Below, one piece after another: positions 44,805 through 57,135 of a stretch of DNA of 64,000 nt (its first letter is position 1; each line of letters starts with the position of its first letter). Location of the stretch: contig CM061067.1 in assembly GCA_030762895.1 (NCBI GenBank), forward strand, positions 105,433,888 through 105,497,887, written 5' to 3'. Source of the stretch: Sophora flavescens. Lineage: Eukaryota > Streptophyta > Magnoliopsida > Fabales > Fabaceae. The notes beneath the pieces are model-generated. The model did no database searches and was not told where the DNA came from. It worked only from the letters and a program-made list of their open reading frames with translations. Both the position numbers and the translations under genes were made by a program.

Positions 44805-46563
44805 GTGGAGTTTCCCACTTCCAACATCAGAGAGGAAAGTACACCACCAACAGAACAGATAGATCAACAACCACCAGCAGTATCAGACTATCAGTTGACT
44901 AGAGATCGAGCTAGGAGGAATATTGTACCTCCTAAGAGATTTGGGTATGCTGACCTCGTTTGCTATGCTCTTAATGCGGCTGAAGAGATATAAGATCCAG
45001 AACCGAGAAGTTTCAAAGAGGCTATGGATAGCAAGGATAGTCAGAATTGGTTACAAGCGGTACAAGCAGAAATGGAATCCTTGGATAAAACTCAAACCTA
45101 GACGCTTGTGGACTTACCCAAGAATCAAAGGGTAGTTGGATACAAGTGGATCTTCAAGAAAAAGGATGCCATTCCAGGCATTGAGGAGGCAAGGTTCAAG
45201 GCAAGACTGGTAGCAAAGGGTTTTACCCAGGTTGAAGGGATTGACTACAATGAGATCTTTTCACCTGTGATAAAACATTGTTCTATAAGGATATTGATGT
45301 CTATTATGAATCAGTATGACTTGAAATTAGAACAGTTGGATGTCAAGACAGCATTTCTACATGGAGATCTAGAGGAAACTATCTACATGTAACAACCAGA
45401 AGGATATGCAAAAGATAAGACCAAGGTATGTCTCTTGAGAATCACTTTATGTGCTAAAACAAAGCCCTAGACAATGGTACAAAAAATTTGATAATTTTCT
45501 CTTGAGTTTGGGATTTCTGAGGAGTAGTTATGACAGCTGTGTGTACTTACTAAGGAAGGAGGAGGAGTATGTTCTTTTCCTACTCCTATATGTGGATGAC
45601 ATTCTTATAGCCAACTCTTGCAAGGAAGAGATAAGCAATCTTGAGGACCAATTGAATTCTGAATTTAAGATGAAGGATCTTGGTAATGCAAAAAGGATAC
45701 TTGGTATGGACATAGTCGGAAACAGAAAGAAATGGGAATTATTACTATCTCAGAAAGGTTACTTGAGGAAAGTTGTAGAAAGGTATAGGATACATCAATC
45801 TAAACTTGTTTCTACACCTTTGGGTAATCACACAAAGCTCTCTATTACTCATGCTCCTAGCAACGACACGGAAAGAAGAAGAATGGATTTTATTCCTTAT
45901 GCAAGTGGAGTGGGTAGCATCATGTATAAGATGGTATGTAGCAGACCGGATTTGCCACACGCTGTTATCATTGTTAGCAGATTTATGGCGGATATGGGGG
46001 AAGATCATTGGGAGGCTTTGAAGTGGGTTCTAAGGTATTTGAATGGTTCTCTAAATTCTGAACTTATGTACAAGAAGACAGTTCAAGGGGAGGATGCTAT
46101 TGTGGGTTATGTTGATGCGGATTATGCTGGCAATGTTGATACAAGAAAGTTTCTTTTGGGGTATGTGTTCACTTTGTTTGGGATTGCAATTAGTTGGAAG
46201 TCTACTTTACAACCAGTGGTTGCGTTGTTAACTTCACAAGCAGAGTATATAGCTCTTGCGAATGGAGTAAAGGAAGCTCTATGGTTAAAAGGGATGATTG
46301 GTGAATTCGGAATTATGCAAAATAGTGTGATTGTTCATTGTGATAGCCAAAGTGCTATTCACTTAGCTAATCATAAAGTTTATCATGAGAGAATGAAGCA
46401 TATCGATGTAAGGCTTCATTTCATTAGAGATGTAGTTGAATCAAAGGAAATTCAGATTGAGAAGATAGCTTCGAAAGGCAATCCAGCGGATGCATTCACA
46501 AAGTCACTACCGAGAGAAAAGTTCAAGCTTTGCTTGTACTTGATAAACTTCATTGAAGCATAA
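44805..46563 (+). pseudogene. Reverse transcriptase and RNase H of copia G
   Basis: RT begins near 45,108 (GYKWIFKKKD, ARLVAKGFTQVEGIDY, DVKTAFLHGDLEETIYM). A stop and a shift between 45,390 and 45,450 interrupt it. A 370-codon frame (45,451-46,563) resumes with QSPRQWYKKFDNFL, the catalytic LLLYVDDILIA near 45,590, GYVDADYAGNVDTRK near 46,115, QAEYIALANGVKEALW near 46,240, CDSQSAIHLANHKVYHERMK and the end ADAFTKSLPREKF. Both RT aspartates and the RNase H landmarks are kept. It ends 70 bases before the 3' LTR. Confidence 0.88.
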
Positions 46564-46619
46564 TTCCATAAGTGGGAGAGCCACCACTACAAGGTTTAAC
46601 TCAATCCTCTGATTTGGAG

Positions 46620-46633
46620 TCAAGGTGGAGTAT
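46620..46633 (+). other. Polypurine tract of copia G
   Basis: TCAAGGTGGAGTAT directly before TGTTGAAAGTGCC, the LTR start. Confidence 0.6.
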
Positions 46634-47452
46634 TGTTGAAAGTGCCTCAAAATCAAAGTGTAAAAACTACAGAATTTGGTGACCAGAAACCAGATAATCG
46701 ATTATGGAGCAGTCATAATTGATTAATCGATTATGGAGCTTCTGCCAGGAATCCTGAGTTTTCAGAACTGTGGATAGACAGTAGATAATCGATTACGGGA
46801 AGGCCGTAATCGATTATGGTAATCGATTATGCAATTCTGCATAATCGATTATAGCGCGTCAGTTTCTGATATTTAAGTTTGTTACAACAGATTAGGGGAA
46901 CATATCTGGGGTTTTTTATGTGTGTTTTCCAGAGCGAAAAAGAGAGAAAAACCTAGAGAATACTATCATCTTGTATTGCTTTGATTCTATTGTGAATTGA
47001 GAGAAAAATCAAGAGAATATTAGAGAGATCAAGGGTTGTGTGAAAATAGATAGACGAAAGGCTTGGGGTTTTCTTGTATGATTCATCTGGAAGAAGGTGG
47101 AGTGAAGATCCAAGGGATCTCTATTTTAATCATGATCAAAGTTCATAGTGGAGGAGGCTCTCTCCCGTGGATGTAGGCCACATTGGCTGAACGACGCTAA
47201 ATTGTGTGTGTGCTACTCTCTCTCTCTTCTGCTGCCATAATCGATTATCAGTTGTAGATAATCGATTATCACATTTTTACTGTGCTTTTATTTGCTGTTT
47301 TGCATTTATTTCTGGCTGGTTGTTTGCTATAGTGTTTCTTCTACATTAAGTGTATTTGGTTTAGGTTGCAGAACTCTATTTCTTGGTACTGTGTAGTCTT
47401 TGGTTATTTTTTCAGGGATCTTCTTTGGATTCTTTCATACATAGAACCAACA
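46634..47452 (+). repeat. 3' LTR of copia G
   Basis: 819 bp, TGTTGAAAGTGCC to AACCAACA. Contains eight copies of a palindrome based on TAATCGATTA, six upstream of a TATA-like ATATTTAAG at about 46,869. Confidence 0.85.
46692..46856. promoter_or_regulatory. TAATCGATTA palindrome array in U3 of copia G
   Basis: Six copies of TAATCGATTA or a one-base variant lie within about 165 bases, just before the TATA-like box. Two further copies are at 47,239-47,268. The 10-mer is a perfect palindrome, so a dimeric DNA-binding protein is a natural guess for its reader. Confidence 0.6.
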
Positions 47453-48705
47453 ATAACAAATTTGAATACATCCATAAACCAAATTCATACAACTCAAAGG
47501 ATTATCCTATTCAAAATCTATCAGCAGAAATTTTTGGCAACTTACAATAGAAATTTCTACACCAAAACTGAATCAGGTTTTGAAATTTCAAAACCTATAT
47601 TATCACAAATGTTGTCTATTTTCTATTGACATAGGAATTAACTCAATCCAACATTAGTATAATTTGTTACAAATTAAACATCGCAACAGTATCAGTACAG
47701 AGTTTCCAACATCAACAACAATTTGAATGTTATTTTTCTCCCTCAATACTTAATGAAATTGGACCATTCCAGAGCCTATATTGTAGCAAAACAATTCTAT
47801 TTTCTAATGGCACAAGAATGGTTTCAATCCAGTAGTTGTACAGGGAGTTATGACCAGAACACTACAGCAACATATAAAAAAATTCTCTATTTTTGACAGT
47901 AACTTGTAATCATTTTTATCAGTCAATACTTAACGAAATTTAGTCATTCCGGTGTATATTTCGTATCAAATTTAATCTAGTTTCCGATGGTTCAAAAATT
48001 ATTTCAAAACGACCTATATGGAGGAAGTTGTCGACAAAATACTGACAGGGTTTCAATACAGGTTTAGAGACTAATTCCTCCCCCTTTATCAATTTCACCC
48101 AAATCAGCCCCTAACCTTGCATGCAATCAAAATCAATGGTTCCACACATCATGCAACACCAAAATAAGTATGTAACAGAAGTAATAAAGAACTTAGCCAA
48201 AAGTTGGGATTTAAGGTCACCCAATATTACAAACAACAAGAACTCACCTTGTTTGGTCGGAAGAATACACTAACGACGATGGCGATGGCGAAGCAACGGT
48301 GGCCAAATGAAAAACTGTAAGGTGGAGAATAAAGAGTATGATGAGAGGAGCTTAAATCTACACTTTGTTTTGCCAACGGCGACCGGTCGGTGGTTGGAGA
48401 ATGGTGCTTACCGTGGTGGTAAAAAATGAATGTTCTGCAATCTCAAAATTTTTTGATGGGTTTTGTATAGGAGAAGATGGAGAGTATTTCTATGGTTTTA
48501 GGTTTGTGAGAGGTGGCTGGTGGTGGCCGGAAACTTAGAGATAAGGTTGAGAGAAAAGAGAGAAAAAAAGGGGGGGGGGGGGAGGTTCTGGCTGAACGTG
48601 TAAAGAAAGGGGAAGAAAGAAAGAAAGAAAAAGATAAGAAAACGTGAAGGGGAGGGTGGAAACATAGATCATTCTGAACCAGAGAAGGAAAATAGACATT
48701 CTTGC

Positions 48706-48710
<5 letters not shown>

Positions 48711-48773
<63 letters not shown>
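48711..48773. repeat. TA microsatellite
   Basis: About 31 TA units without interruption within the H LTR. Confidence 0.9.
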
Positions 48774-48776
<3 letters not shown>

Positions 48777-49203
48777 CTAAATTTGAGTAATTGGAATTCA
48801 GTGTAGAAAAAGGAAATAAATCTTGGTCTTGGATCAAATAAATAAATTGGGAAAATCTAAAATTTCAAATTTTAATTAGAGAAGAGATTGATCGTTGATT
48901 TAGTCAACCAAGAAAATCAATTGTTCAAAATTAATTTGTGACTAATTCCAAACTATTTTATTTTTAAATCTAAAATGAAATAGAGTAAAATATGAAAATA
49001 ATTTTTTTTTCAATCATATTATTTAAAATAATTTTATAAACAAATTATAATAGTGACAATAGCATAATATTATTGTTTAGCAAGTGTGCATACACTACAA
49101 GAACGCAGTGTTAACGCACCCAGTGAAAATAGTTTAATAAGCAAATAAAATCAATAAGCTAAAACACATAAAAATAAATATTTAATAAAACTAGTTATCA
49201 AAT

Positions 49204-49204
<1 letters not shown>

Positions 49205-49274
<70 letters not shown>

Positions 49275-49275
49275 A
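49205..49275. repeat. CA then TA microsatellite
   Basis: About 26 CA units followed by about 8 TA units, ending 14 bases before the LTR terminus of element H. Confidence 0.9.
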
Positions 49276-49289
49276 TTATCGGGATGTTA

Positions 49290-50495
49290 CAACACTACCC
49301 CTCTTAAAAGAGATATAGATACTACCCCCATGATTCCACCTAGATATTCCACGTAGCAACTCCAACAACGATGATCCTAGAAACTTTGATTTAAAGAAAA
49401 CACGAAGGTATCTTAAAATAGATATAGATACTACCCCCATTATTCCACCTGGATATTCCATGTAGCAGCTCCAACGATGATGATCCTAGAAACTTTGATT
49501 GAAAGAAAACACGAAGGCCAATGCAGGACAACAAACTGTCTTCCAACTTATGACACCTTTTAAATTATCGATACCCAGTCAAATTCCACAAAATTTGAGC
49601 ACAAAACTTAAGGACAATGAGTCTCGCTTCCAACAAAACAAGAATCATTTAAAAAGGATCTCTATGGAAAGAGTTATGAGCAATATACTAGACCTATGTC
49701 TATACAGGTCCTGAGGACAGCACCTCACCTTCTTTAATTTCAACACTACATTCATAAATCTACTCATCCAAACAATTATCCAGTAATCAAACACATCAAA
49801 CCATACTTAAATCACAACCAACAAGAAATTAAAGAAATTATCACAAGTTTCCTCAAGTACACATTCAATACTTCACATAATCAACATGCAAACTTATTAC
49901 ACTCATTTCAAGCATCTCAAACTTAATTATTCCAATAGGCAAAGTACTTTCCTCTTATTAATCACCATATAAACAGAATCACACAATCAAACACATGCAT
50001 AAAATTTATCACACACAAAACCATCAAGATAATGCATGATTTCGACCACCAAACGTACTAAGAAATTTTAAACACATTGACCAGTTGGCACATATTAATC
50101 AAAAGCATTAAACTAGTAGTACATTAAATTAGAACCATATCATACACATCTCAACAAAAACTCGATTACCTCTACAAGTTCCTTTAGAATATTTGTCTAA
50201 GGAATTAATAATATATCATTTGTCTTTACAAGCATAATTGTTTCTGCAAAAGTAAAATTCGTCCAAAACATTTGCCTTAGAAGAAATCTTGTTTGAAAAT
50301 TGGTCTTTTGGAAACACGTGAGTTGTCATTCTTCATCATTCCTCAAACAAATACCTGAGGTGGCCTACCTCATTAATTTGTATCAGAAGTTTAGAAGACT
50401 AACAATATCACATAACACTTAGACTGATACCCTAAGCCGGATCACTATAGACTCAACTCACGGTCTGATGGGATAGAACTGCTCTGATACCATAA
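49290..50495 (-). other. Internal region of element H, apparently non-coding
   Basis: Only 1.2 kb separates the purine tract from the PBS at 50,479-50,492 (minus strand TGGTATCAGAGCAGTTC, exact for initiator tRNA-Met). A ~110-bp tandem duplication lies at about 49,311-49,517. No protease, RT or integrase motif found; the rest is A/C-rich on the plus strand without long frames. H is therefore a non-autonomous derivative. Confidence 0.6.
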
Positions 50496-51180
50496 TGTAA
50501 TATCAGAACTTCCGTCACGATACTACTAAGTACTAATATATAAACCTGATAATGGCATAAGGAATAATAGTTAAACAGAGAAAATTTTGAAACTAAGTGA
50601 AACATTTTTAACAAGAGATTTTTGTAGAGTTGAACATAGTATTGGGTCAATTTAATACAAATAAGCATTTCACCCCTAATTTACAATTCAATCTCACTTA
50701 AACATCGACTTCTAATAAGACTCCAACTTTGACCCGACTGTGAAATACTGTGTTAACCTGGGACAATATTGAGTGACTCTCAAGCAATCTCCAGAGCTTG
50801 GTTATCAATTTCCAATATGTACCTACTATCTGAATCAAAGAGGAGCCTAGTGAGAAATAAATCTCAATGAGTTCCTACTTCAAGCAAAGCATATGAGTAA
50901 TCAATATATTATGTTTGATCGTCCTCATTAAAATACATATATTTATATAAATGCACACATATCATAAATAACCTCACATTGTGGTATAGTTTTTCATAGC
51001 GTATTCACATCAACTATTTTGTCAGGTGTGCACTCCGTGGACTAATGCAGGCAAGAGTAGGACTAGTCAAAATCTATACCACTATGGAATTGTTCTCTTA
51101 TAACTCACCCTTTCATCACCAGCTCTTTTTACCGGGTCCTTACTTGGACCAAGTTATTTGATGAAAATGAATCTATGCAT
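50496..51180 (-). repeat. Element H: start of 5' LTR
   Basis: Begins TGTAATATCAGAAC next to the PBS. It carries CAATGAGTTCC and TACCGGGTCCTTACTTGG phrases of the Del-like LTR style. The SIRE-like fragment interrupts it; it may resume at 53,332, but I could not align it with 47,453-49,289. Confidence 0.5.
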
Positions 51181-51686
51181 AGGTATTTTAAGTATAAAAA
51201 CCTTTACTAGGTACCCCAAGTGTGTCTGAACTAGTGTTTTGATTACTGTTTTTGATGTTTGTTTAGCTATTTCAAATTTTGTTTTTACTTGAACAGTGAT
51301 TGAGATCAATGTATGTATCACTTGTTTACTGATTATATGAATGAATGCATCTTTGATTTCAAGGAATGGATAAGTTTCTTTGATGTACCTTAGTGTAAAA
51401 TGCTTTTATATGCTTTAAATTCTCCCACATATATTATTTTTGATAATGACAAAGGGGGAGGAAGGGTACTATACTATATGAAACAACTTGGACTAATGAT
51501 CTATAACAATGATGTAATGATCTCATACATATTTAAAAGTTTAGAACTGTCAATAAGACAGGGTGAGTAATTGTAAAACCATTGTTGCACTGTATAACGC
51601 TGATACTTCAAATTACTTCCTAAGATATATTGAATGTTAAACATGTTTTGTATGGTAAGTTTGTCATCAATCAAAAAGAGGGAGTT

Positions 51687-53331
51687 TGTGGATGAATGAC
51701 CGTAGTATGTTTTGATTAATGACTAAACTTAACATGATTATTACTTTGATTCACTAACTACTTACCAAGATTGATTTTGCAATGAGATTTAAATGGAGCA
51801 AGAAAAGTGGATGGAAAGGATCATGGAGCAATGCAAGGATCATGAAGGAAAGCTTGAAGATAAAGCATCATGAAGATGGATTTCAAGCAAGATCATTAGG
51901 AACTTTTTGTAAAGAAAAACCTTAAGTATAACTCTTAAGCTCTCTAAAACAAGTAAAAATGGTTTTCAAAAGTTAAAATGAACTTAAATTGAAAAGGGTT
52001 AATTGAAAGATATGTACATCTATGTGTACATCGATGTACTTTCAGTTAATCAACTAACTTTTAATGAAAACCTCAGTGTACATCTATGTATAAATGTTAT
52101 ACATCGATTGATTTTGGACTTACTTGATCAGTATGCAAATTTCTTCTAAACATCGATTGGTACATCGATGCATAAGGCAAAATAGAAGCATAGTGTTTTT
52201 TAAATAAGCATACAATCGATTGGTACATTGATGTATCAACCAAAACAGAAGCAAAGTCTTTTTGAATTAAATGAACAATCGATTGGTACATCGATGCATA
52301 AGCCCAAACAAAGGCAAGGACTTTTTGATCATCAACATGCAATCCATTGATCAATTGATGTAAACACTTCTGGGTTGAAAATGAATATGTTCCTCAAGAA
52401 CAACATCGATGTACTCACCTATGTATCACTCAAGATTAAGAACATCCAAGAACACAATTGATTTGACAATCGATGTACACAGTTATAAAAATGGAAATTT
52501 TGTTTAATACATCGATTACACAATCAATTGACTGATAACTGAATTTTTCAGATAAGTTTGTTTTAATCTTTACTGACTTGTAAAGTGTGCCCAATGGATC
52601 TATTTTGAAATATACCTATATAAGGACATTGGCAAACACTTTTTCAATAACAATTCATTCAAAATCTAAGATCAAACACGAAAATTTTGAGAGAGCTTTT
52701 CATTGAGAAACTTAGTGTTTTTCTGTAGAACTTCAAATTGTAATATCTAATTTCTTAGAATCTGATTCATTCTTTTCATTCTAAAAAAGAGAGACAAGAG
52801 TAGAAGGGACTCTTGGTGGTTTGTAAGAGTAGAAGGAACTCTTGTGGGAATTGCAAGATTGCTTTGTCTGAAAAGCTATCATTTGGGTATAAGGAACCTA
52901 GAAGTGAAGCTTGTGTAAAGAATCTTGTATATTGATTTTTGATAGTGGACGAAACTCACAGTGATGTGGGGACTGAATGTAGGTTACCAGAGGAGGTAGC
53001 TGAACCAGAATAAAACTGAGTTTGCGTTTTCTCTATCCATTAACTCTTAATTTGCTTTATTGTTGAATGTATGAATAAAGTAATTTGTTAAGGATGCCTG
53101 CATGATTTGATTAGTTTGTTCATATCTGAAATCAACCTTTTTGTTAATCTTTCTTTATAAGTTTCAAGTCTTGATAGAATTACCTCTTGCAAAAACACAT
53201 TTTGGTTTGTTGGTTGACAAAATCCTTTTCATAGTTAAAGCAAAGAATCATTGTTTGCAAAAAGGGGAAAAGTTTTTAAAAGTAGCAATACTCAATTCAA
53301 CCCCCCGAGTATTTAGAAGCCACAACCAACA
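51687..53331 (+). repeat. SIRE-like LTR with ATCGAT array
   Basis: From about 52,015 to 52,525 the word ACATCGAT or its inverse recurs at least ten times, often as ATCGATTGGTACATCGATG (near 52,140, 52,205 and 52,270). A TATA box TATATAAGG lies at 52,617-52,625, just downstream. Confidence 0.65.
52617..52625 (+). promoter_or_regulatory. TATA box of the SIRE-like LTR
   Basis: TATATAAGG, about 90 bases after the end of the ATCGAT array. Confidence 0.55.
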
Positions 53332-56300
53332 CAAATAAGGCCGCTAAACCACTAGATATATGTAATAGAAATCCACAAATAAATTGAAAGCAATGAAAAC
53401 TATTGTTCTGCTATACAAAAGAGTGAAAATTACTATAAAAATATTGAGGTCAGTACACAAATGGCTACAAAAAAATGTGAAAACTCCTACATCCAATGGT
53501 AGCAGAATCAAATGTATAAGTTACAACATCTAATGAGGCATATATGCCGTCTTAGCACTTCCACACGATAGATCCTATTTTATTCACATAAATGCAAAAC
53601 ACCTATGCAGGATCTCGAATTTTATTACAACAAACACGTGAGCAAAAAATGAAAATAACTAAATATAAAAATGACAAGGGACAAACCCATCTAACAAGAC
53701 AAGGAATGCAATTACCTTGGGAACAAAGCTTTTTCAATGCGGCAAAAAAAAGTGAGCAATTGAGAAGGAGGAGAATAACTTCCTTGTATATATGAAAGAA
53801 AGAGAATGAGAATGAACAATAAATATGAGAGGATATGGTTGAAATGAATAAATTCACAATAAATTACAATAACCAAAAGTGAAAATTTATTAATTGGGTA
53901 CCTTTTCATCGCAAGACACAAGTTTTGAGGAACCTACGCGAGAGGTAGAGTTTCCCTCTAAGAGAAAGGAATAATCACCATAAATGACAGCTACCAAAGT
54001 ATTTGAAGGAAGAGATGAATGATCGAAGAATGTGAAAGAAAGAATTAAAGATTTGTTGGTGACCACCATAAATGACATAGGACAAACGTACCACAAAATA
54101 CATAGATATAGCAACAAGGAAGGTTTTTGATTATCTCCAAGGAAGGTAAATAGGAGAACATACCTCTCTACCTCTGATTTGAAATCGATTTTCCATAACT
54201 TAGAAGCTAATCTATGCTGCTTCAGCTCCAACACGATTCTGGTGCCCTGAAATCACGTTTCCACGCTGTCAAATATCTAGGTCCTTAATCTTTTATCGTG
54301 TTTGACCATTGGATGCACGTCTGATTTGGGGGTTGGGGGACCTCCTGAGGGGGGGCGTAACGTTTTAAGGCCGAAAATAGGGTAATTTAAAATTCTTGTA
54401 ATATAATGGAGAAATTTTTCCCTTTCGCAAGACATATATAAATGTAAATATTTGGAAATAGGTAATGTGTAATAAAAAAAAAATTAATGCATTTCAGGTT
54501 ATAGGTTCAAAAAATAGATTTGCATAAAAAACCCAACCCGACTCATCGAACAAAACATATACACATACAGACCAAACATAAAGATATGGAGACACAGCTC
54601 CTAAAAGCTAAAATCACACATGTACATCCTACGTTGGCCCAACTATACATAAAAGACAATCTTTTCTCATACATTACGAGAAAGACAAACTAATTGATGA
54701 AATCTAGTGGAAACTCTATTTGAGCCCACTATCCACGTCGTCACAAAGTCACTACTAAAACCACTATAATGTAACTCTCATACTAGGCCCTTTCCCTTTC
54801 CAAGGAAAAAGTCATAGCCTACAAACCATCGACAGTCATGCTTATCAGAAGAAAAGGAAGACCAGGCATGACAGGAAACACAGACACCCTCGTCTTGAAC
54901 CATTCGAAAGATGGAAGTGACGTCCTTTAGAGACTTCCCCAATTCGTCCTCATGCTCGAACCTCAACACCTCTGGTGGGTTAGCCGAGTAACATCTCGAC
55001 ATCCCATCCTTCTTAGAAGAACACAAAAGGGGCATAGCCAAACCAGACACAGCAATATAAAACAAATGAGGTGAGATTCCCAACATCACACAGCATATGG
55101 CAGATATGAAAACAGTATGACACAACATGGCACATATCCATATTCATACTCTTACTAACATATCTCATGTTATCATCCAATTGCATATCAACGATTCAAT
55201 CAATATACCAACAACATGCAGTATATACATATCATAAAAAACATATAACATCAAAGCATTACAGGGCACGACTTATACACAAACATGACCCACTGCATAG
55301 TCCTATACCTACACAGCCTCACAAGAATTGAGAGATGACTGATTGAAACTGCATACTCTCATACCTACACAGACTCAAGGAAGATCTGACGTCTCTACTC
55401 CAAAGTTAAGCGAATGTTCGGAAAGAGAACACACGTTTCACAACTGCCAACATTAGGCATACTTGTGCATCAATAATAATAACCATATTGATTGTGAAAC
55501 GCCATCAATAACTAGGATTGTACAGCAGCAAGTAGAAGATGTCAGTTTTTTACAAATGACTCCACGACCCATCACCCTGAATGGCCATCCATGGTCATCC
55601 TAACCACGACATTCCCAAGAACATTAAAGAATCGTCACCCTACAATCCACATGTGCACAGAATATGTAGTCCCACTTCATAGGCACATAGGCCTTACTGA
55701 CAATATTCTTTGGATCAAGCCGATCACGGCATGTGCGTTCGTATTTATCCACCGGATAAATTTCGGGATTCCTTTAACGGAATCAATAGCCATTCTAGAG
55801 GCAAGGTAGTTCCAACCCGTGAATCCTTGCACAAGTTTAGGATCCCCTCATTGGTCTATCCATGTTTCAACGCTTAAGTATATAATGGAGATTGGTCATT
55901 CCCCTATCCATTATATTTCTTCCGGTTCTTTCCGAATGAGATTACTTACCCGACAAGTAATCTTATAATACCCTTGGTTATTAAGTATTATGGATCCTTA
56001 GATGATCAAATCATCTAGGGTATGAAGACATAGTCTTGCTCCACTATATCTCATAGTTTAAATATTCCATTTCTTTTAATAGCTAAGTCCTACTCCTTGA
56101 CATAGGTTTTAGAATACACATTTGCTTTTGTTTTAAAATCCTTTTGATGGTAAATAAAAATGTTTAAATCCTTTCTTTTGTAAACACATCTCCTTAAATA
56201 CCATGGTCTTATGGCCTAAAGTACCTCAGCATTAAGGGTTTGAAATCAAAATAAAATAAGAGGTCTAAGAGCTTAACTTCCTTTTTTATCATTCTTAAAA

Positions 56301-57135
56301 CTCCAAATGATAGAACTCTTATGGCCCAACAACTATCAACAAATTGAATGTCACGTGGAAACTTTACAACCCTCATTTAAGTGAAATCATTCAACGCCTT
56401 AACCATGGTTCCATCTTTCATTCATTTGGGTTTTGAAATTCATTTTGAAAACCTTTATAGCCATCACATAAAGTTTAGAAATCAAACTCGTTAAACGGGT
56501 CATTCTCACCAAAAACATTTGATCTAATCGATCTTTGACTTAGATATAAGCATTTAACTGGTAAACTAAGTATAGAAAACATTTTCATATTCAACTTGTA
56601 CCTCAAACCTGAGTTAAAATAAGCATCCTTTTTGGATGGTTTTGCTTCATGAAAACTTATGTCCATTGATTTCCAAATAAAATTTCAACTACACAATTAC
56701 CTTGATTGAAAATCAAAACATTCTAAGTGGGGATTCTAAGGAAATCGTACATATGTCTCACTCAGAGTAGGCTTTTAATTAAATCTTTCCTTGTAATAAT
56801 TGGATAATTTCATAGCTCAAGAACTTGTATTTTCATTTATTCATTGTCATTGTTCATATCCCCACTTATATGTTGTGAAATTCACTTAAAACTTAGGGAT
56901 TGGAGTTAAACTCCCATTTGTTCCATATGTGGCCAAAACTTGACCACGACCGAGAGAAGATTCCAATTCTCCAAAAACACTCATAATCATATACTTGTAT
57001 CAACATAGTATATAAAAACTCAAATAACCATGCTATATCCATATTGACAATTCAAACAAATTATTCAATTCAAGGCAGATAACTAATCAATAAAACATAG
57101 CATGTTCATGAGCATATAATCATAACATTTCCAAA
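53332..57135. other. Unassigned repeat-like sequence
   Basis: No gene with a recognisable domain. The style (scattered CCATCC, CACAACATGG and ACATATC words; long C/A-rich stretches near 54,560-55,700) is that of degraded Del-like LTRs on the minus strand. Open frames up to 116 codons show no motif I know. A G-rich stretch is at 54,328-54,357. Confidence 0.35.

Larger units (their letters stand above)
42201..47452 (+). mobile_element. Element G: Ty1/copia retrotransposon (TNT1/Tork type)
   Basis: A plus-strand element with gag, protease, integrase, RT and RNase H in copia order (integrase before RT). The 3' LTR is complete (46,634-47,452); the 5' LTR has lost about its first 420 bases, starting at ACGAAAGGC. 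Without the left end no target duplication can be shown. Retained motifs place it near the TNT 1-94/Tork group. Confidence 0.85.
47453..49289 (-). repeat. Element H: 3' LTR remnant
   Basis: Ends CGGGATGTTACA at 49,289, followed by a minus-strand purine tract, so it is the end of a minus-strand 3' LTR. The phrase AAGAACTCACC at about 48,239 recalls the first-exon part of Del-like LTRs. It contains a G run at 48,571-48,582, a long TA repeat (48,711-48,773), and a CA repeat followed by TA (49,205-49,275) within 15 bases of the LTR end. Its left part is lost or covered by copia G. Confidence 0.55.
51390..53331 (+). mobile_element. 3' end of a SIRE-like Ty1/copia element
   Basis: GATAATGACAAAGGGGGAGG at about 51,442 and CAAAAAGAGGGAGTT at 51,672-51,686 are the two purine-rich words I know from the 3' end of SIRE/Maximus elements. 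A 1,645-bp LTR follows (51,687-53,331), TGTGGATGAATG to AACCAACA. No PBS follows, so this is the 3' LTR. The coding part upstream is lost; the left edge is uncertain. Confidence 0.6.

Noticed and set aside
53890..54234. 114-codon minus-strand frame
   Set aside because: No recognised motif and a composition like the surrounding LTR-type sequence; not supported as a gene.
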